Below are positions 17,131 to 26,217 of a stretch of DNA of 64,000 nt, piece by piece. Origin of the DNA: JADGGM01 sp027307005 (lineage in GTDB: Bacteria > Gemmatimonadota > Gemmatimonadetes > Gemmatimonadales > Gemmatimonadaceae); the NCBI GenBank assembly GCA_035455745.1, contig DATIEP010000049.1:1-64000 (forward strand), in the 5' to 3' direction. The notes under the pieces are model-generated. The model saw only the letters and a list, made by a program, of their open reading frames with translations. It did no database searches and had not been told where the DNA came from. Each line of letters opens with the position of its first letter. Positions within the stretch are counted from its first letter, which is position 1. The position numbers and the translations under genes are program-made.

Positions 17131-18921
17131 TTACGGCTGAGGAGGCTTGGACTTGTCGAACGTCGGCGGCTTCACCGTTATCGCGCGGCCAACGGAGTCG
17201 ACGCGCTGCTTTGCCCTTGCCGTCATCTTGCTCGTGACAGCGTTCAGATCGATGGCCGGCAGGGCAGCCGATGGCAGAGTCGGACTGTCACCCACGCCGG
17301 TTCGCGCAGCCCGGCTGTCGCTGTGCGCCTTGGGCTCCGACGGCTTGGATTCCGCGCTCCTGGCGTCGGCAGGTTTGGCACCCACCGGCTCGACAGGATG
17401 GTCAGCTGCATGCGGTACCTCGGATGCCGGAGCTGCGGAAGGCGGAGACGCACCCGGCTCGGTGTGCATCGCCGATGCGTGGCTCGCCTTCGCGTGCAGC
17501 GCGACGCTGCCGGCTGTCGCCGACACCGTGCTCGGATCGCTGGCCGCCGGATGCTCCATGAAGAATGCCCAACTGGCGGCTCCGATCACGATGACCGCAG
17601 CTGCTCCCGCAAACACCTTCACCCAGTTCCGCCGCGGCGCCGGTGTCCACTCGACGACGTCCGGCGACTCGTCGGCCGGCGCCTCGCGCTCACGATGCTC
17701 GTGCGACTCGGGTTGTTGCGGCGGATGATGCACCTGTTCCCACGCCGTGCTCTCGGTGCGGGGTTGAGGCGTCTCGACGCGCGGCGCCGTCGGCGGCGTG
17801 AATCGAGTGACGTCGGGAGCCGCGGGCGCCGTGAGGGACGCATAGGCAGGCGACGCCGGCATCGGTAGGTCGGGCAGCGGCGCCGGCGGTTGGCGTCGCA
17901 AAGCCGGGGAGGTAGGCGGCTCGATCCACGGGAGCGTCGTCGACTTGGTGACCGAATGGCGCATCGGTCCGGTGCGCGGTTCCGTGCGCTCGGCGCGAGG
18001 CACGCCGCCGGACGAGCGCGCTCCGTTAGGCGCGGACGCGGGGACCGACGGCGTCGGCGCGTCCGCCTGCGGCGACTTGCCGCTCGTGCGGCCGGCCGGC
18101 GCGGCGCCGGCAGCGACGGGCCGCATCTCGACGGTGAGCGAACCGGCCGGCGATGGCGTTCCGTTAGGCGCCTGGCCGCGCAGCCGCGCCGCCCGCTCGC
18201 GGAGGGGTCGCGCTTCGTCGTCGGCGCCCCGCGCCGCCAGCACGTCGGCCAACGCCTCGATGCTCGGCGCGAGCGACGGGTCGTCCGCCTGTGCCGTCGC
18301 TTCCTTCGATGCGAGCGCCCGGCGCGCCAGCTGCTCGGCCGCGTCCAGATTGCCTTCGGCGGCGCGAACCTTCGCCAGACTCGCGACGATCGCCGCCACT
18401 TCGGGATGGTTCGGGCCGAGCGCGAACTCCTTGATCGACAGGAGCCGGAGGAGTAGCGGCGCGGCCGACGTGAAGTCGTTCTTGCGGAAGTACAGCCGCG
18501 CGAGATTGCTCAGCGTGACCGCCACATCGGGATGCGATTCGCCTAACGTCTTCTCGCTGATCGCGAGCGCGCGCCGAAACAGCGGTTCGGCCTGCGCCAA
18601 CTCGCCGCGCGTGTAGTGCAGCGCAGCGAGATTGTTGATGTTCTGCACGAGGCCGACGTGATCCCCGCCCAGCATGCGCTCGCGAATCGCCAGCGAACGC
18701 CGGAACAGCGCTTCGGCCTGCGCGAAATCTTTCTGTCGGTACTTGAGCTGCGCGAGGTTGCTCAGGCTCGTCGCCAAGCGCGCGTTGTCGGCGCCAAGCA
18801 GCGTCGCCTCGCGGATCGCCGCGATGAACGACTGCTCTGCCTGCGCGTAGTCGCCTTGTGTGAACGCGCGGCGACCATTCTCGTTGTGGCCTTCCCAGCG
18901 CGTCTCGACGGTTTCGGTCAT
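17131..18921 (-). CDS. TPR-repeat protein with single membrane anchor
   Basis: The 596-residue protein starts at an ATG with AGGAGT ahead. Residues 1-245 contain about five tetratricopeptide repeats of the kinesin-light-chain type (for example ALFRRSLAIRERMLGGDH and ALAISEKTLGESHPDVA). A long Pro/Ala/Ser-rich disordered linker follows, then one transmembrane helix near residue 440 (WVKVFAGAAAVIVIGAAS). The tail of about 140 residues is low complexity and ends in KPPTFDKSKPPQP. The repeat half is probably cytoplasmic and binds partner proteins. No enzymatic motif is seen. It is 160 bp upstream of the Sel1 protein gene, and both have the repeat-domain-plus-one-helix layout. Confidence 0.88.
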   Translation of the reverse strand: MTETVETRWEGHNENGRRAFTQGDYAQAEQSFIAAIREATLLGADNARLATSLSNLAQLKYRQKDFAQAEALFRRSLAIRERMLGGDHVGLVQNINNLAALHYTRGELAQAEPLFRRALAISEKTLGESHPDVAVTLSNLARLYFRKNDFTSAAPLLLRLLSIKEFALGPNHPEVAAIVASLAKVRAAEGNLDAAEQLARRALASKEATAQADDPSLAPSIEALADVLAARGADDEARPLRERAARLRGQAPNGTPSPAGSLTVEMRPVAAGAAPAGRTSGKSPQADAPTPSVPASAPNGARSSGGVPRAERTEPRTGPMRHSVTKSTTLPWIEPPTSPALRRQPPAPLPDLPMPASPAYASLTAPAAPDVTRFTPPTAPRVETPQPRTESTAWEQVHHPPQQPESHEHREREAPADESPDVVEWTPAPRRNWVKVFAGAAAVIVIGAASWAFFMEHPAASDPSTVSATAGSVALHAKASHASAMHTEPGASPPSAAPASEVPHAADHPVEPVGAKPADARSAESKPSEPKAHSDSRAARTGVGDSPTLPSAALPAIDLNAVTSKMTARAKQRVDSVGRAITVKPPTFDKSKPPQP

Positions 18922-19110
18922 CCGGACTCCTCCCGTGTACAGACGCGGAGGAGGTGAGGCCTGTAACCGCTTGACGAATCAGCGTTCCACACCCATCGCG
19001 GGTGCGCGGCAATCGCTCACGGACTCTCGGTCATCATCGAACCTTTCGACCGCAAGTCCGACACGTTTCGAGACAGAACGTCAGAACGCACGCGCGTTGC
19101 TGCGCGCGAA

Positions 19111-19347
19111 TCAGAGACCAAAATGCTTGCCGCGCGCCGCTGCAAGCAGAATCCGTGCGTAGACCACGTGGCTGAGCACGAGCGCCAGGAACAGCATGCC
19201 GACGCTGCAGATCGCGATGAACGACTCGGTGCGATCGATGCCATATGGCAGGCTGATGAACACGACGAGCGCATAGATCGCGACGAGTCCAGCCGCCGCT
19301 CCCAACGCACCGAGTCCCGCCAGCAAGCGCAACCGTGATAGCGACAT
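19111..19347 (-). CDS. Small two-helix membrane protein, unknown
   Basis: The protein has 78 residues from an ATG at 19347 that follows GGAGA with 8-nt spacing; an alternative ATG lies at 19362. Two hydrophobic helices are clear (LRLLAGLGALGAAAGLVAIY and FIAICSVGMLFLALVLSHVV), joined by a short loop containing GIDRTES. I recognise no family. Coding is supported by the ribosome site, the hydrophobic pattern and the consistent frame. The gene lies between the TPR protein and the large peptidase gene on the same strand. Confidence 0.6.
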   Translation of the reverse strand: MSLSRLRLLAGLGALGAAAGLVAIYALVVFISLPYGIDRTESFIAICSVGMLFLALVLSHVVYARILLAAARGKHFGL

Positions 19348-19420
19348 CACTGCGTTCTCCATTCAGAGAGTGTGAATCCCACCCTGTTTCGTGCTGCATG
19401 CGCCGTGCGCGCCACGTGCA

Positions 19421-22315
19421 TCATGGTCGATAACGCCACTCGAGATAAACGCTCGTTCGGTGACGTGTCGGGCGGTCGAGCGAATACGCGACGCCGCCCA
19501 GCACGTGCATGTTCGGCACGTGGATGGCCCAGATGCCGGTTTCATCCAGCGACGCTTCGAGTCCCACGTAGCGGTGCCAGTCGTGCAGTTCGTTCCCGGC
19601 GCTGCCGCCCCAGAGATATGGGCTGAACAACCAGAGAGGAAGGTCGACGCGATAGGTCGCGACGCGCTCGCCGCCGGCAAGGCCCAAGGGCGCAGCAGGC
19701 ATCGCGGCCCGCTGCGACGCCAGCGCATCGTCGAAGAGCGATGGGCTCGTCCCACCGAGAACGAACTGCTCGTACGCTGGAGCGCCGCGAGCCGACTGTC
19801 CGTACATCGCCTGCGCCCCGAACGCCCAACCGGCACGCGACACCTCGAGTGCACCGGAGACCGTGCCGCGCGTCCACGAGGTGTCCGCCGTCCGGCCGGT
19901 GCTTCCGGCGATTCCGACGCGCTCGCCGAATCGCCATTCGTTAGGCGTTTGCCGGAACGCACCGCGATATTCGGCGAATGCGACCATGCGTGTCTGGTGC
20001 GCGTAGGCGTCGCCGTCCAGTTGCCCGAGTGAGACGCCGGTCCGGATGGCGTGGGCGGCGCCGGTGTACTTGCGCTCGAGCGACGCGACTGCATCTCCGC
20101 CCGCATACCGAGCGTTCAGAAATGCCGGCGCCGCGAGGCCGCCGTGTTGGCGAGACGGATGTTCGTCCGCGTAAAACCCTTCGGCGGCTAGGGTGACGGG
20201 CCATCCACGCCAGGCGGCGGCGAGCGATGCGCCGCGCCACGTGCCGCGATCTCCGTACACGCCGGTCGCGATCCACGTTAGGCGGCCGACCGGATCCGTG
20301 CCCGCCACCACGGCGCCCAGCGACTTGCCCTCGGCGCCGAGACCGAGCGTCGGCAGCACGATGACGTTGCGCGGCCCGAGGCCGTAGCTGCGCGGCGGCT
20401 CGAGCGCCGCCCGTGGAAACGAGTCGACCGCCGCGCGCGGCGGCATCGTCGCCGGCTGGAGCGCTGGAGATGTCACGAGCGTCGCCGGCAGCAGCGCCGT
20501 GTCGGAAACGGAGGCGAGGTCGAGCCCATCCGCGTGGAGCCGCAGAAAGTACACGGTGTGGCCCACGTGATCGGGCTCCGGATCGGACGCCGCGCTCGCC
20601 AGCGCCGTCAGCGCGCGCGACGTGCCCGACGCCAGCTCGACGACCGCGACATTCGGAATCCCGCCGGAGTCGGTGATGCAGACGACCGACGTGTCGCCCG
20701 GCAGAAACGCCGCCTCGTACCGGTTGACACGGTCGTCGGGCCCAACTGGGTTAGGCGCCGGCGCCGGCGCGCGCAGATCGATCGACGCCAGTCGCCATGT
20801 GCCGTCGCGCTGCATGCTCACGATCGCCCGGGCCCCGTCGCTCGAGTAGCGCGGCCGGTAGTACACGACGTGGGGAGACCCGGCGACGATGGTCCGCATG
20901 GCGCCGCTCGCCAGGTCGACCACCACCACATCGCAGACCCCGCCGACGCACCGGTCGGCAATCGCCTGCCGGCCGTCGGGCGACGGATCGGCCGTGCGGA
21001 TGCCGGCGTCGTGCGTGATCCGCCGCACGGCGCCGGTAGCGACGTTCCACGCGAACAGGTCGTCGCGCTGCGCGCCGTCGCCGCGCCCGGTGCGGCGGAC
21101 GAGCAGTATCTCGTGACCGTTAGGCATGAATCGCGGCTCGCCGTACGCCGCGCCGGCGCTCGGATACAGCACCGCGAGCGGCGCCTTGGGCTTCGGCCGC
21201 CAGGCGATGGCCGGAACGTCGTCGGGATCGCGCGACAACAGCGCCGCACGCGCCCGCGCCGCCGCCGTGTCCGACGTATCCGCCGCCGTCTTCCACACCA
21301 CCACGCGGCTCGGCGCATTGCGTTGGGCAAGCACGATCGCCATGAGCGACCCGTCCCGCGACACCGCGGGAGCGCCGGTGCTCCACGACAGCGCCTGCAC
21401 GGTGCTGCCCCGCCCGGAGTCCGGTCGCATCGCCACCCGGCGCGCCGCGTTGCGCTCCACCTCCAACGCATGACCCGTGAGCTCGGCGGTGAATCGCCCA
21501 TAGAGATCGGCGGGATACCCGCCGAACACGCCGGCGAACGCGTCGTCGAAGGTGCGGTCGCGGCGCGCGCTCATGCGGCGCCAGAGATGCACCAGGCTCG
21601 AATCGCCGCGCCGCGCCACGAGCCAGTCGAGGAATGCGGAGCCCGCGAGGTACGCCATGTCGCCGCCGTCGAAGCGCGGGTCCACGTCGAGCTGCGCATA
21701 GTTAGGCAACTTCCCTTCGAGCGCCCATTCCCGCAGCACCGCGGCACGCCACGCGCTGTGCGGTCGCCCCGATCCCGTGAGCTTCCCCTCGATGTAGGTG
21801 GCGTATCCCTCGTCCACCCACCGCGGCGCTTTGAGGGCGATGGGCCCCAGCCGCAGCGGCGAGAGACGCGTCAACCACCGCTCGACGGGGTTTCTCGTTG
21901 GCCGCGACAGATGCGCGATGTGCGTGTACTCGTGCACTGAGAGCAGCTCCGCCCAACCGCGGCTGTCGCCGATGCCGCTCGTCGGATCCGGCGGCGTCGG
22001 CCAGAAGAAGATGACCGGATCCTCGAGCAGCGGCACCGCGAAACCGTTCGACAGATTGTTCGGATCCTCGACCACCAGTGTCACGCGATGCGCCGGCGCA
22101 TTGCCGACCGCCGCGCTCACCGCATCGTGTACGGCATCGATGCGCGCGGCCATGTCGAGCGTCCACGATGCCGCGGACGCCGGATAGTGAATCACGAAGT
22201 ACCGCGTCTCGATCGTGCGCCACGCGAGAGACGGGATGGTGAGCTCCTGCGCCGGCAGCAGCCGATGGCTGAACAGCAGCGCGGCCGCGCACGCGAGGAA
22301 GGTCGTGAGACGCAT
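19421..22315 (-). CDS. Secreted gluzincin peptidase with beta-propeller and C-terminal barrel-like domain
   Basis: From the ATG at 22315 the protein has 964 residues, beginning with a Sec signal peptide (LACAAALLFSHRLLPAQ). Residues about 25-320 form a peptidase-MA/M1-like domain. HEYTHIAHL gives the zinc histidines and catalytic glutamate, and WVDEGYATYIEG gives the third ligand. The middle holds TolB/PD40-type propeller blades (PSPDGRQAI, RPRYSSDGARAIV). The last 300 residues are rich in alternating hydrophobic and aromatic strands and end in YLEWRYRP, typical of an outer-membrane barrel. The protein may be an outer-membrane-anchored protease; the substrate is unknown. Similar peptidase-propeller fusions are frequent in Gemmatimonadota-like genomes, from memory. 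Confidence 0.8.
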   Translation of the reverse strand: MRLTTFLACAAALLFSHRLLPAQELTIPSLAWRTIETRYFVIHYPASAASWTLDMAARIDAVHDAVSAAVGNAPAHRVTLVVEDPNNLSNGFAVPLLEDPVIFFWPTPPDPTSGIGDSRGWAELLSVHEYTHIAHLSRPTRNPVERWLTRLSPLRLGPIALKAPRWVDEGYATYIEGKLTGSGRPHSAWRAAVLREWALEGKLPNYAQLDVDPRFDGGDMAYLAGSAFLDWLVARRGDSSLVHLWRRMSARRDRTFDDAFAGVFGGYPADLYGRFTAELTGHALEVERNAARRVAMRPDSGRGSTVQALSWSTGAPAVSRDGSLMAIVLAQRNAPSRVVVWKTAADTSDTAAARARAALLSRDPDDVPAIAWRPKPKAPLAVLYPSAGAAYGEPRFMPNGHEILLVRRTGRGDGAQRDDLFAWNVATGAVRRITHDAGIRTADPSPDGRQAIADRCVGGVCDVVVVDLASGAMRTIVAGSPHVVYYRPRYSSDGARAIVSMQRDGTWRLASIDLRAPAPAPNPVGPDDRVNRYEAAFLPGDTSVVCITDSGGIPNVAVVELASGTSRALTALASAASDPEPDHVGHTVYFLRLHADGLDLASVSDTALLPATLVTSPALQPATMPPRAAVDSFPRAALEPPRSYGLGPRNVIVLPTLGLGAEGKSLGAVVAGTDPVGRLTWIATGVYGDRGTWRGASLAAAWRGWPVTLAAEGFYADEHPSRQHGGLAAPAFLNARYAGGDAVASLERKYTGAAHAIRTGVSLGQLDGDAYAHQTRMVAFAEYRGAFRQTPNEWRFGERVGIAGSTGRTADTSWTRGTVSGALEVSRAGWAFGAQAMYGQSARGAPAYEQFVLGGTSPSLFDDALASQRAAMPAAPLGLAGGERVATYRVDLPLWLFSPYLWGGSAGNELHDWHRYVGLEASLDETGIWAIHVPNMHVLGGVAYSLDRPTRHRTSVYLEWRYRP

Positions 22316-22410
22316 GAGTCGATAATGATGGGCCGGCGCACACGCCCAAACAACGCGCCCCTCCACGCGAAGCCAATTTGGTGTCATCTTGCAGTGCGGC
22401 CGACCAGGAG

Positions 22411-22893
22411 ATGGTGGTGAGCAGTACGACGCTGGACTCCGTTCTCGCGAATGTCCCGTACGGCACCTGTCCGCTTCCCGGAATCGGCGCCGCCGGCCAA
22501 CTGCGCGCGAGCGATTGGCAGGCGCTCGCCGATGCCGGTGTACGCACGATCGTGGATTTGCGTCCGGAGACCGAGCCGCACGGACACGACGAGCCCGCCG
22601 CCGTCCGCGCGGCCGGGATGGCGTACGTGACGCTGCCGGTCACGCAGTTCACGTTGGGCGATGCACAGTTCGATGCGCTCCGCGAGCTGTTGCGCGACCC
22701 CGCGCGCCGGCCGATCGTGGTGCATTGCGCATCATCGAATCGCGTCGGCGCATTGCTGCTGCCGTATTTCGCGTTGGACGAGGGACGGCCGCTGGAGCAG
22801 GCGCTCGAGCTCGCCGTCGACGCGGGGTTGCGGAGCCAGGATCTGGCGTCCATGGCCGTGGACTACGTGCGACGCCACGCGGCGTCCGCCTAA
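22411..22893 (+). CDS. BLH-type (DUF442-like) phosphatase-fold protein
   Basis: The 160-residue protein starts at MVVSSTTLDS and has a dual-specificity-phosphatase fold of the beta-lactamase-hydrolase-like group. GVRTIVDLRPETEPHGHDE precedes the P-loop HCASSNRVGALLLPY, with the Cys and Arg of a C-x4-R motif. In other bacteria this domain is found next to or fused with persulfide dioxygenases of sulfide detoxification. Here it ends 11 bp before an MBL-rhodanese gene, and a GGAGGG ribosome site lies in that gap, so the two probably form an operon. The true substrate is not known. Confidence 0.82.
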   Translation: MVVSSTTLDSVLANVPYGTCPLPGIGAAGQLRASDWQALADAGVRTIVDLRPETEPHGHDEPAAVRAAGMAYVTLPVTQFTLGDAQFDALRELLRDPARRPIVVHCASSNRVGALLLPYFALDEGRPLEQALELAVDAGLRSQDLASMAVDYVRRHAASA

Positions 22894-22904
22894 CGGAGGG
22901 CACC

Positions 22905-24332
22905 GTGTTTCTGCGCCGGTTCTACGAGGATCACATCGCCCAGGCCAGCTACCTGCTGGGCTGCGAGTCCACCGGCGAGGCCGTGGTGGTGGATCCGAAC
23001 CGCGACGTCGAGCAGTACGTGGCCGCGGCGGCGTCCGAAGGCCTGCGCATCACGCACGTCACCGAAACGCACATCCACGCCGATTTCGTGTCCGGGAGCC
23101 GCGAGCTCGCGGAACGCGCTGGAGCGACGCTGCTGCTCTCCTCGGCCGGCGATCCCTCCTGGCAGTATGCGTTCGCGCGGCAAGCCGGCGCCCGGCTCCT
23201 CGGGGATGGCGATCGCTTCGAGGTCGGCGCCGTGCGACTCGAAGCGATGCACACGCCGGGACACACGCCCGAGCATCTCACGTTTCTCGTCACCGACACG
23301 GCCAGCGCCGATCGCCCGATGGCGGCGATCACCGGCGACTTCGTTTTCGTCGGCGATGTTGGACGTCCCGACCTGCTCGAACGCGCCGCCAAGGTGGCGG
23401 GCACGATGGAATCGAGCGCACACGAGTTGTTCCGCGCGCTGCAGCGGTTCAAGACGCTGCCCGACTATCTGCAGCTCTGGCCCGGACACGGCGCCGGCTC
23501 GGCCTGCGGCAAGGCGTTAGGCGCAATGCCGCAGTCCACGTTGGGCTACGAGCGGCTGTTCAACTGGGGGCTGGCCGAGGAGGACGAGCAGCGCTTCGTG
23601 GCCACGGTATTGAACGGACAACCGGAGCCGCCGGCATACTTCGCGACGATGAAGCGCGTCAACCGCGAGGGGCCGCTCGTGTTAGGCGGGTTGCCCCACC
23701 CCGAACGTCTCGGCGCCGCGCGACTCAAGCCCGCCCTCGATGGGGGCGCGACGGTCATCGACACGCGGCACGCTGCCGACTTCGCGGCCGGCCATGTGCC
23801 GGGCACGATCAACATTCCGCTGAACCGCTCGTTCGCCACGTGGGCGGGATCGCTGCTGCCGCTGGACCGGCCGTGCCACGTCATCGTCGATGACGACGAC
23901 GCACCGGTGCTCGCCGCGCGGGCCGCGCGCGCGCTGGCCCTCATCGGATTCGATCACATCGGCGGGTATTTCGGCGCCGAATCGATCGACGAGTGGCATG
24001 CGTCGAGCGGCGCGCTCCAAACGGTGCCGACGCTCACTGCGTCGGAGCTGCGCTCGCGCTTGGCGGCCGGCGGCGTCACGGTGATCGATGTCCGCACCGA
24101 CCACGAATGGCAGGCCGGCCATCTGCACGGTGCGCAGTGGATCCCGCTCGGGTCGCTCGCTCAGCGCGCCGAAGCGCTGCCCCGCACCGGCACGCTCGTC
24201 GTGCACTGCCAGGGGGGCGCCCGCTCGGCGATCGCCGCGAGCCTGCTGCTGGCAGCGGGGCGCCCGCACGTGGCCAATCTGGCCGGCGGGTTCTCGGAGT
24301 GGACCGCGGGCGGGTTCCCGGTCGAGCGCTAA
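22905..24332 (+). CDS. MBL-fold hydrolase with two rhodanese domains (persulfide dioxygenase-like)
   Basis: The GTG start at 22905 follows a GGAGGG site; the protein has 475 residues. Residues 1-240 are a metallo-beta-lactamase domain of the ETHE1/CstB type. TETHIHADFVSGS, HTPGHTPEHL and GDFVFVGDVGRPDL give the iron ligands. Two rhodanese domains follow. The first (VIDTRHAADFAAGHVPGTIN) lacks the active cysteine. The second has it in VVHCQGGARSAIAASLL. CstB-like proteins oxidise glutathione or low-molecular-weight persulfides to sulfite or thiosulfate. With the BLH partner this is probably a sulfide or reactive-sulfur detoxification pair. No CstR-like regulator is visible. Confidence 0.88.
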   Translation: MFLRRFYEDHIAQASYLLGCESTGEAVVVDPNRDVEQYVAAAASEGLRITHVTETHIHADFVSGSRELAERAGATLLLSSAGDPSWQYAFARQAGARLLGDGDRFEVGAVRLEAMHTPGHTPEHLTFLVTDTASADRPMAAITGDFVFVGDVGRPDLLERAAKVAGTMESSAHELFRALQRFKTLPDYLQLWPGHGAGSACGKALGAMPQSTLGYERLFNWGLAEEDEQRFVATVLNGQPEPPAYFATMKRVNREGPLVLGGLPHPERLGAARLKPALDGGATVIDTRHAADFAAGHVPGTINIPLNRSFATWAGSLLPLDRPCHVIVDDDDAPVLAARAARALALIGFDHIGGYFGAESIDEWHASSGALQTVPTLTASELRSRLAAGGVTVIDVRTDHEWQAGHLHGAQWIPLGSLAQRAEALPRTGTLVVHCQGGARSAIAASLLLAAGRPHVANLAGGFSEWTAGGFPVER

Positions 24333-25129
24333 GTCAGCGCCCGGCGCTCGAAGCTCCGAATGCCTAACGTCCAGAAGAGCGCGATGAGCCCGATCAGCGC
24401 GCCGCAGACGGCCAACAAACTCATGTGTGGCAGCGCCGGCGTCAGCGCGCCCCGCATCCCTTCGGCAACGTAGACGAGCGGATTCACCAGCACCGCGTAC
24501 TTCATCACCGGCACGGCCTGCAACCCCTGCCACGGATAATACGCGCAGCCGAAGAAAATCATCGGCGCGACGACGACACTGAACATCAGGCCGATTTGCT
24601 GGGGATTGATGCCCGTCCCCATGAGCAATCCGAGATTCGAGAACGCGGCCGCGCCGAGGATCGTGATCAGCAGCACGGACGCGATGTGCGCGCCGCCGAG
24701 CGCGGCGATCGGGCCCATGATGAGGCGCGACATGGGCAGCACGACGGCCGCCGCAATGAGCCCCTGGAACACGCCCATCACGATCTTCTCGAGCGCGATC
24801 AGGCGCATCGGCACCGGCGCCAACAGCCGGTCTTCGATTTCGTGCGTGTATCCGAAGTCCTGCACCATCGGCAGCGCGACCGACTGAACGCTCGATAGCG
24901 TTAGGCTAACGGCGATGATCCCCGGCAGCAGCGCCGCGCCGTAGCCATGCCCAACGAAACCCATCCGCGGCAGCAGATACCCGAATACGACGATGAACAG
25001 CAGCGGCTGGAGGGTCGTGCGCACGAGGAAGTACGGCAGCTCGCGCTTCGTGACGTGAATGTCCCGGCGCAAGAGCGCGCCGAAAATCCGCAATGTGCTC
25101 GGCGGCGGTGGATCCAACGGGGTCGGCAT
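24329..25129 (-). CDS. ABC-2 type exporter permease
   Basis: The protein has 266 residues starting MPTPLDPPPP and about six transmembrane helices. The layout fits ABC-2 permeases of the DrrB/NodJ type: ELPYFLVRTTLQPLLFIVVFGYLLP at the first helix, FGYTHEIEDRLLAPVP in the cytoplasmic loop, and MIFFGCAYYPW in the later half. Its ATG overlaps the stop of the ATPase gene by one base (TGATG), so the two make one exporter. Cargo could be a drug, lipid or polysaccharide; nothing nearby decides it. Its 3' end overlaps the end of the convergent MBL-rhodanese gene by 4 bp. Confidence 0.9.
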   Translation of the reverse strand: MPTPLDPPPPSTLRIFGALLRRDIHVTKRELPYFLVRTTLQPLLFIVVFGYLLPRMGFVGHGYGAALLPGIIAVSLTLSSVQSVALPMVQDFGYTHEIEDRLLAPVPMRLIALEKIVMGVFQGLIAAAVVLPMSRLIMGPIAALGGAHIASVLLITILGAAAFSNLGLLMGTGINPQQIGLMFSVVVAPMIFFGCAYYPWQGLQAVPVMKYAVLVNPLVYVAEGMRGALTPALPHMSLLAVCGALIGLIALFWTLGIRSFERRALT

Positions 25130-26109
25130 CAGTCGAGTTTTCGCCCGGTGAGAGAGATGAACAGCGTTTCCAGACTTGGCGGCGACAGATGGATGTCGCG
25201 CACATCGCGTCCTTCCGCGCCCGCGGTTTGAATGAGGATCGGAATGATCTCGCCTCCGCGCTCCGAATAGATCCGCAGCACGGTGCCGAGCGTTTCGGCG
25301 CTCGCGACGCCGGGCAGCATGCGCGCGCGCGCCGCGGCGGCGGTGGCATCGCCATCGAGGACGAGCTCGATCAGCGTGCCGCCCGGCGCGCGTGACTTGA
25401 GCAGCCGCGGCGTGTCGAGCGCCAACAGGCGTCCCTGATGCATGATGGCCACGCGTTCGCACAGCTGGTCGGCTTCTTCCATGTAGTGCGTGGTCATGAT
25501 GATCGTGCGGCCTGCGGCGTGCAGCCCGCGCAGGATGTCCCACAGGTCGTGCCGCGCCTGGGGATCGAGGCCCACGGTGGGCTCGTCGAGGAAGAGCACG
25601 CGCGGCTCGTGGATGAGTGCGCGCGCGATCATGAGCCGCTGCTGCTGGCCGCCCGAGAGTTGATCCACCTTCGCCTCGGCCTTGTCCTCGATGCCTAACT
25701 GCGTTAGCAGCTCGACGGCGCGGCGCGCCGCCACCGATCGCGCAATGCCGAAGTAGGCGGCGTGGAACACGAGATTCTCGCGCACGTTCAGGCTGCGATC
25801 CGGATTCGGCCGCTGCGGCACCACGCCGATGCGCTGGCGGACCACCACCTCGTTCGCGACGACATCGGCGCCGGCAACCGCCGCCGTGCCGCTCGTGGGC
25901 TTCACGCGTGTGGTGAGAATGCCGATCGTCGTCGTCTTGCCGGCGCCGTTCGGGCCCAGCAAGCCGAAAAACTCACCATCGCGCACGGCGAGGTCGAGTC
26001 CGACGAGTGCAACGATGTCGGGTCGCGCCTCGCTGCCGCGCCGCGTGCCGGGAGCAGGATACACTTTGCGCAGCGCGAGCGTGCGGATGGCGTCCGGTGG
26101 GTCGTGCAT
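25129..26109 (-). CDS. ABC-2 type exporter ATP-binding protein
   Basis: The 326-residue ATPase carries Walker A (GPNGAGKTTTI), the signature LSGGQQQR, Walker B (VLFLDEPTVGLD) and the switch histidine (TTHYMEEADQL). The C-terminal 90 residues form the extension found in daunorubicin/NodI-type exporters. It starts MHDPPDAIRT and should pair with the permease encoded immediately downstream. A general multidrug or lipid export role is possible. Confidence 0.93.
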   Translation of the reverse strand: MHDPPDAIRTLALRKVYPAPGTRRGSEARPDIVALVGLDLAVRDGEFFGLLGPNGAGKTTTIGILTTRVKPTSGTAAVAGADVVANEVVVRQRIGVVPQRPNPDRSLNVRENLVFHAAYFGIARSVAARRAVELLTQLGIEDKAEAKVDQLSGGQQQRLMIARALIHEPRVLFLDEPTVGLDPQARHDLWDILRGLHAAGRTIIMTTHYMEEADQLCERVAIMHQGRLLALDTPRLLKSRAPGGTLIELVLDGDATAAAARARMLPGVASAETLGTVLRIYSERGGEIIPILIQTAGAEGRDVRDIHLSPPSLETLFISLTGRKLD

Positions 26110-26217
26110 GCGGCTCTGCGCGAAGGGAATGATGCGATGCGACGCGAGCGACGGCGCGCGTAAGGTACACGCGCGCCGCCGCTCGACAGAAGCGCCGGCA
26201 GTCAGTTGTCCGGGCGA

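Noticed and set aside
20534..21940. Long plus-strand open frame opposite the peptidase gene
   Set aside because: It is Arg/His-rich, has no recognisable domain, and the minus strand has clear motifs.
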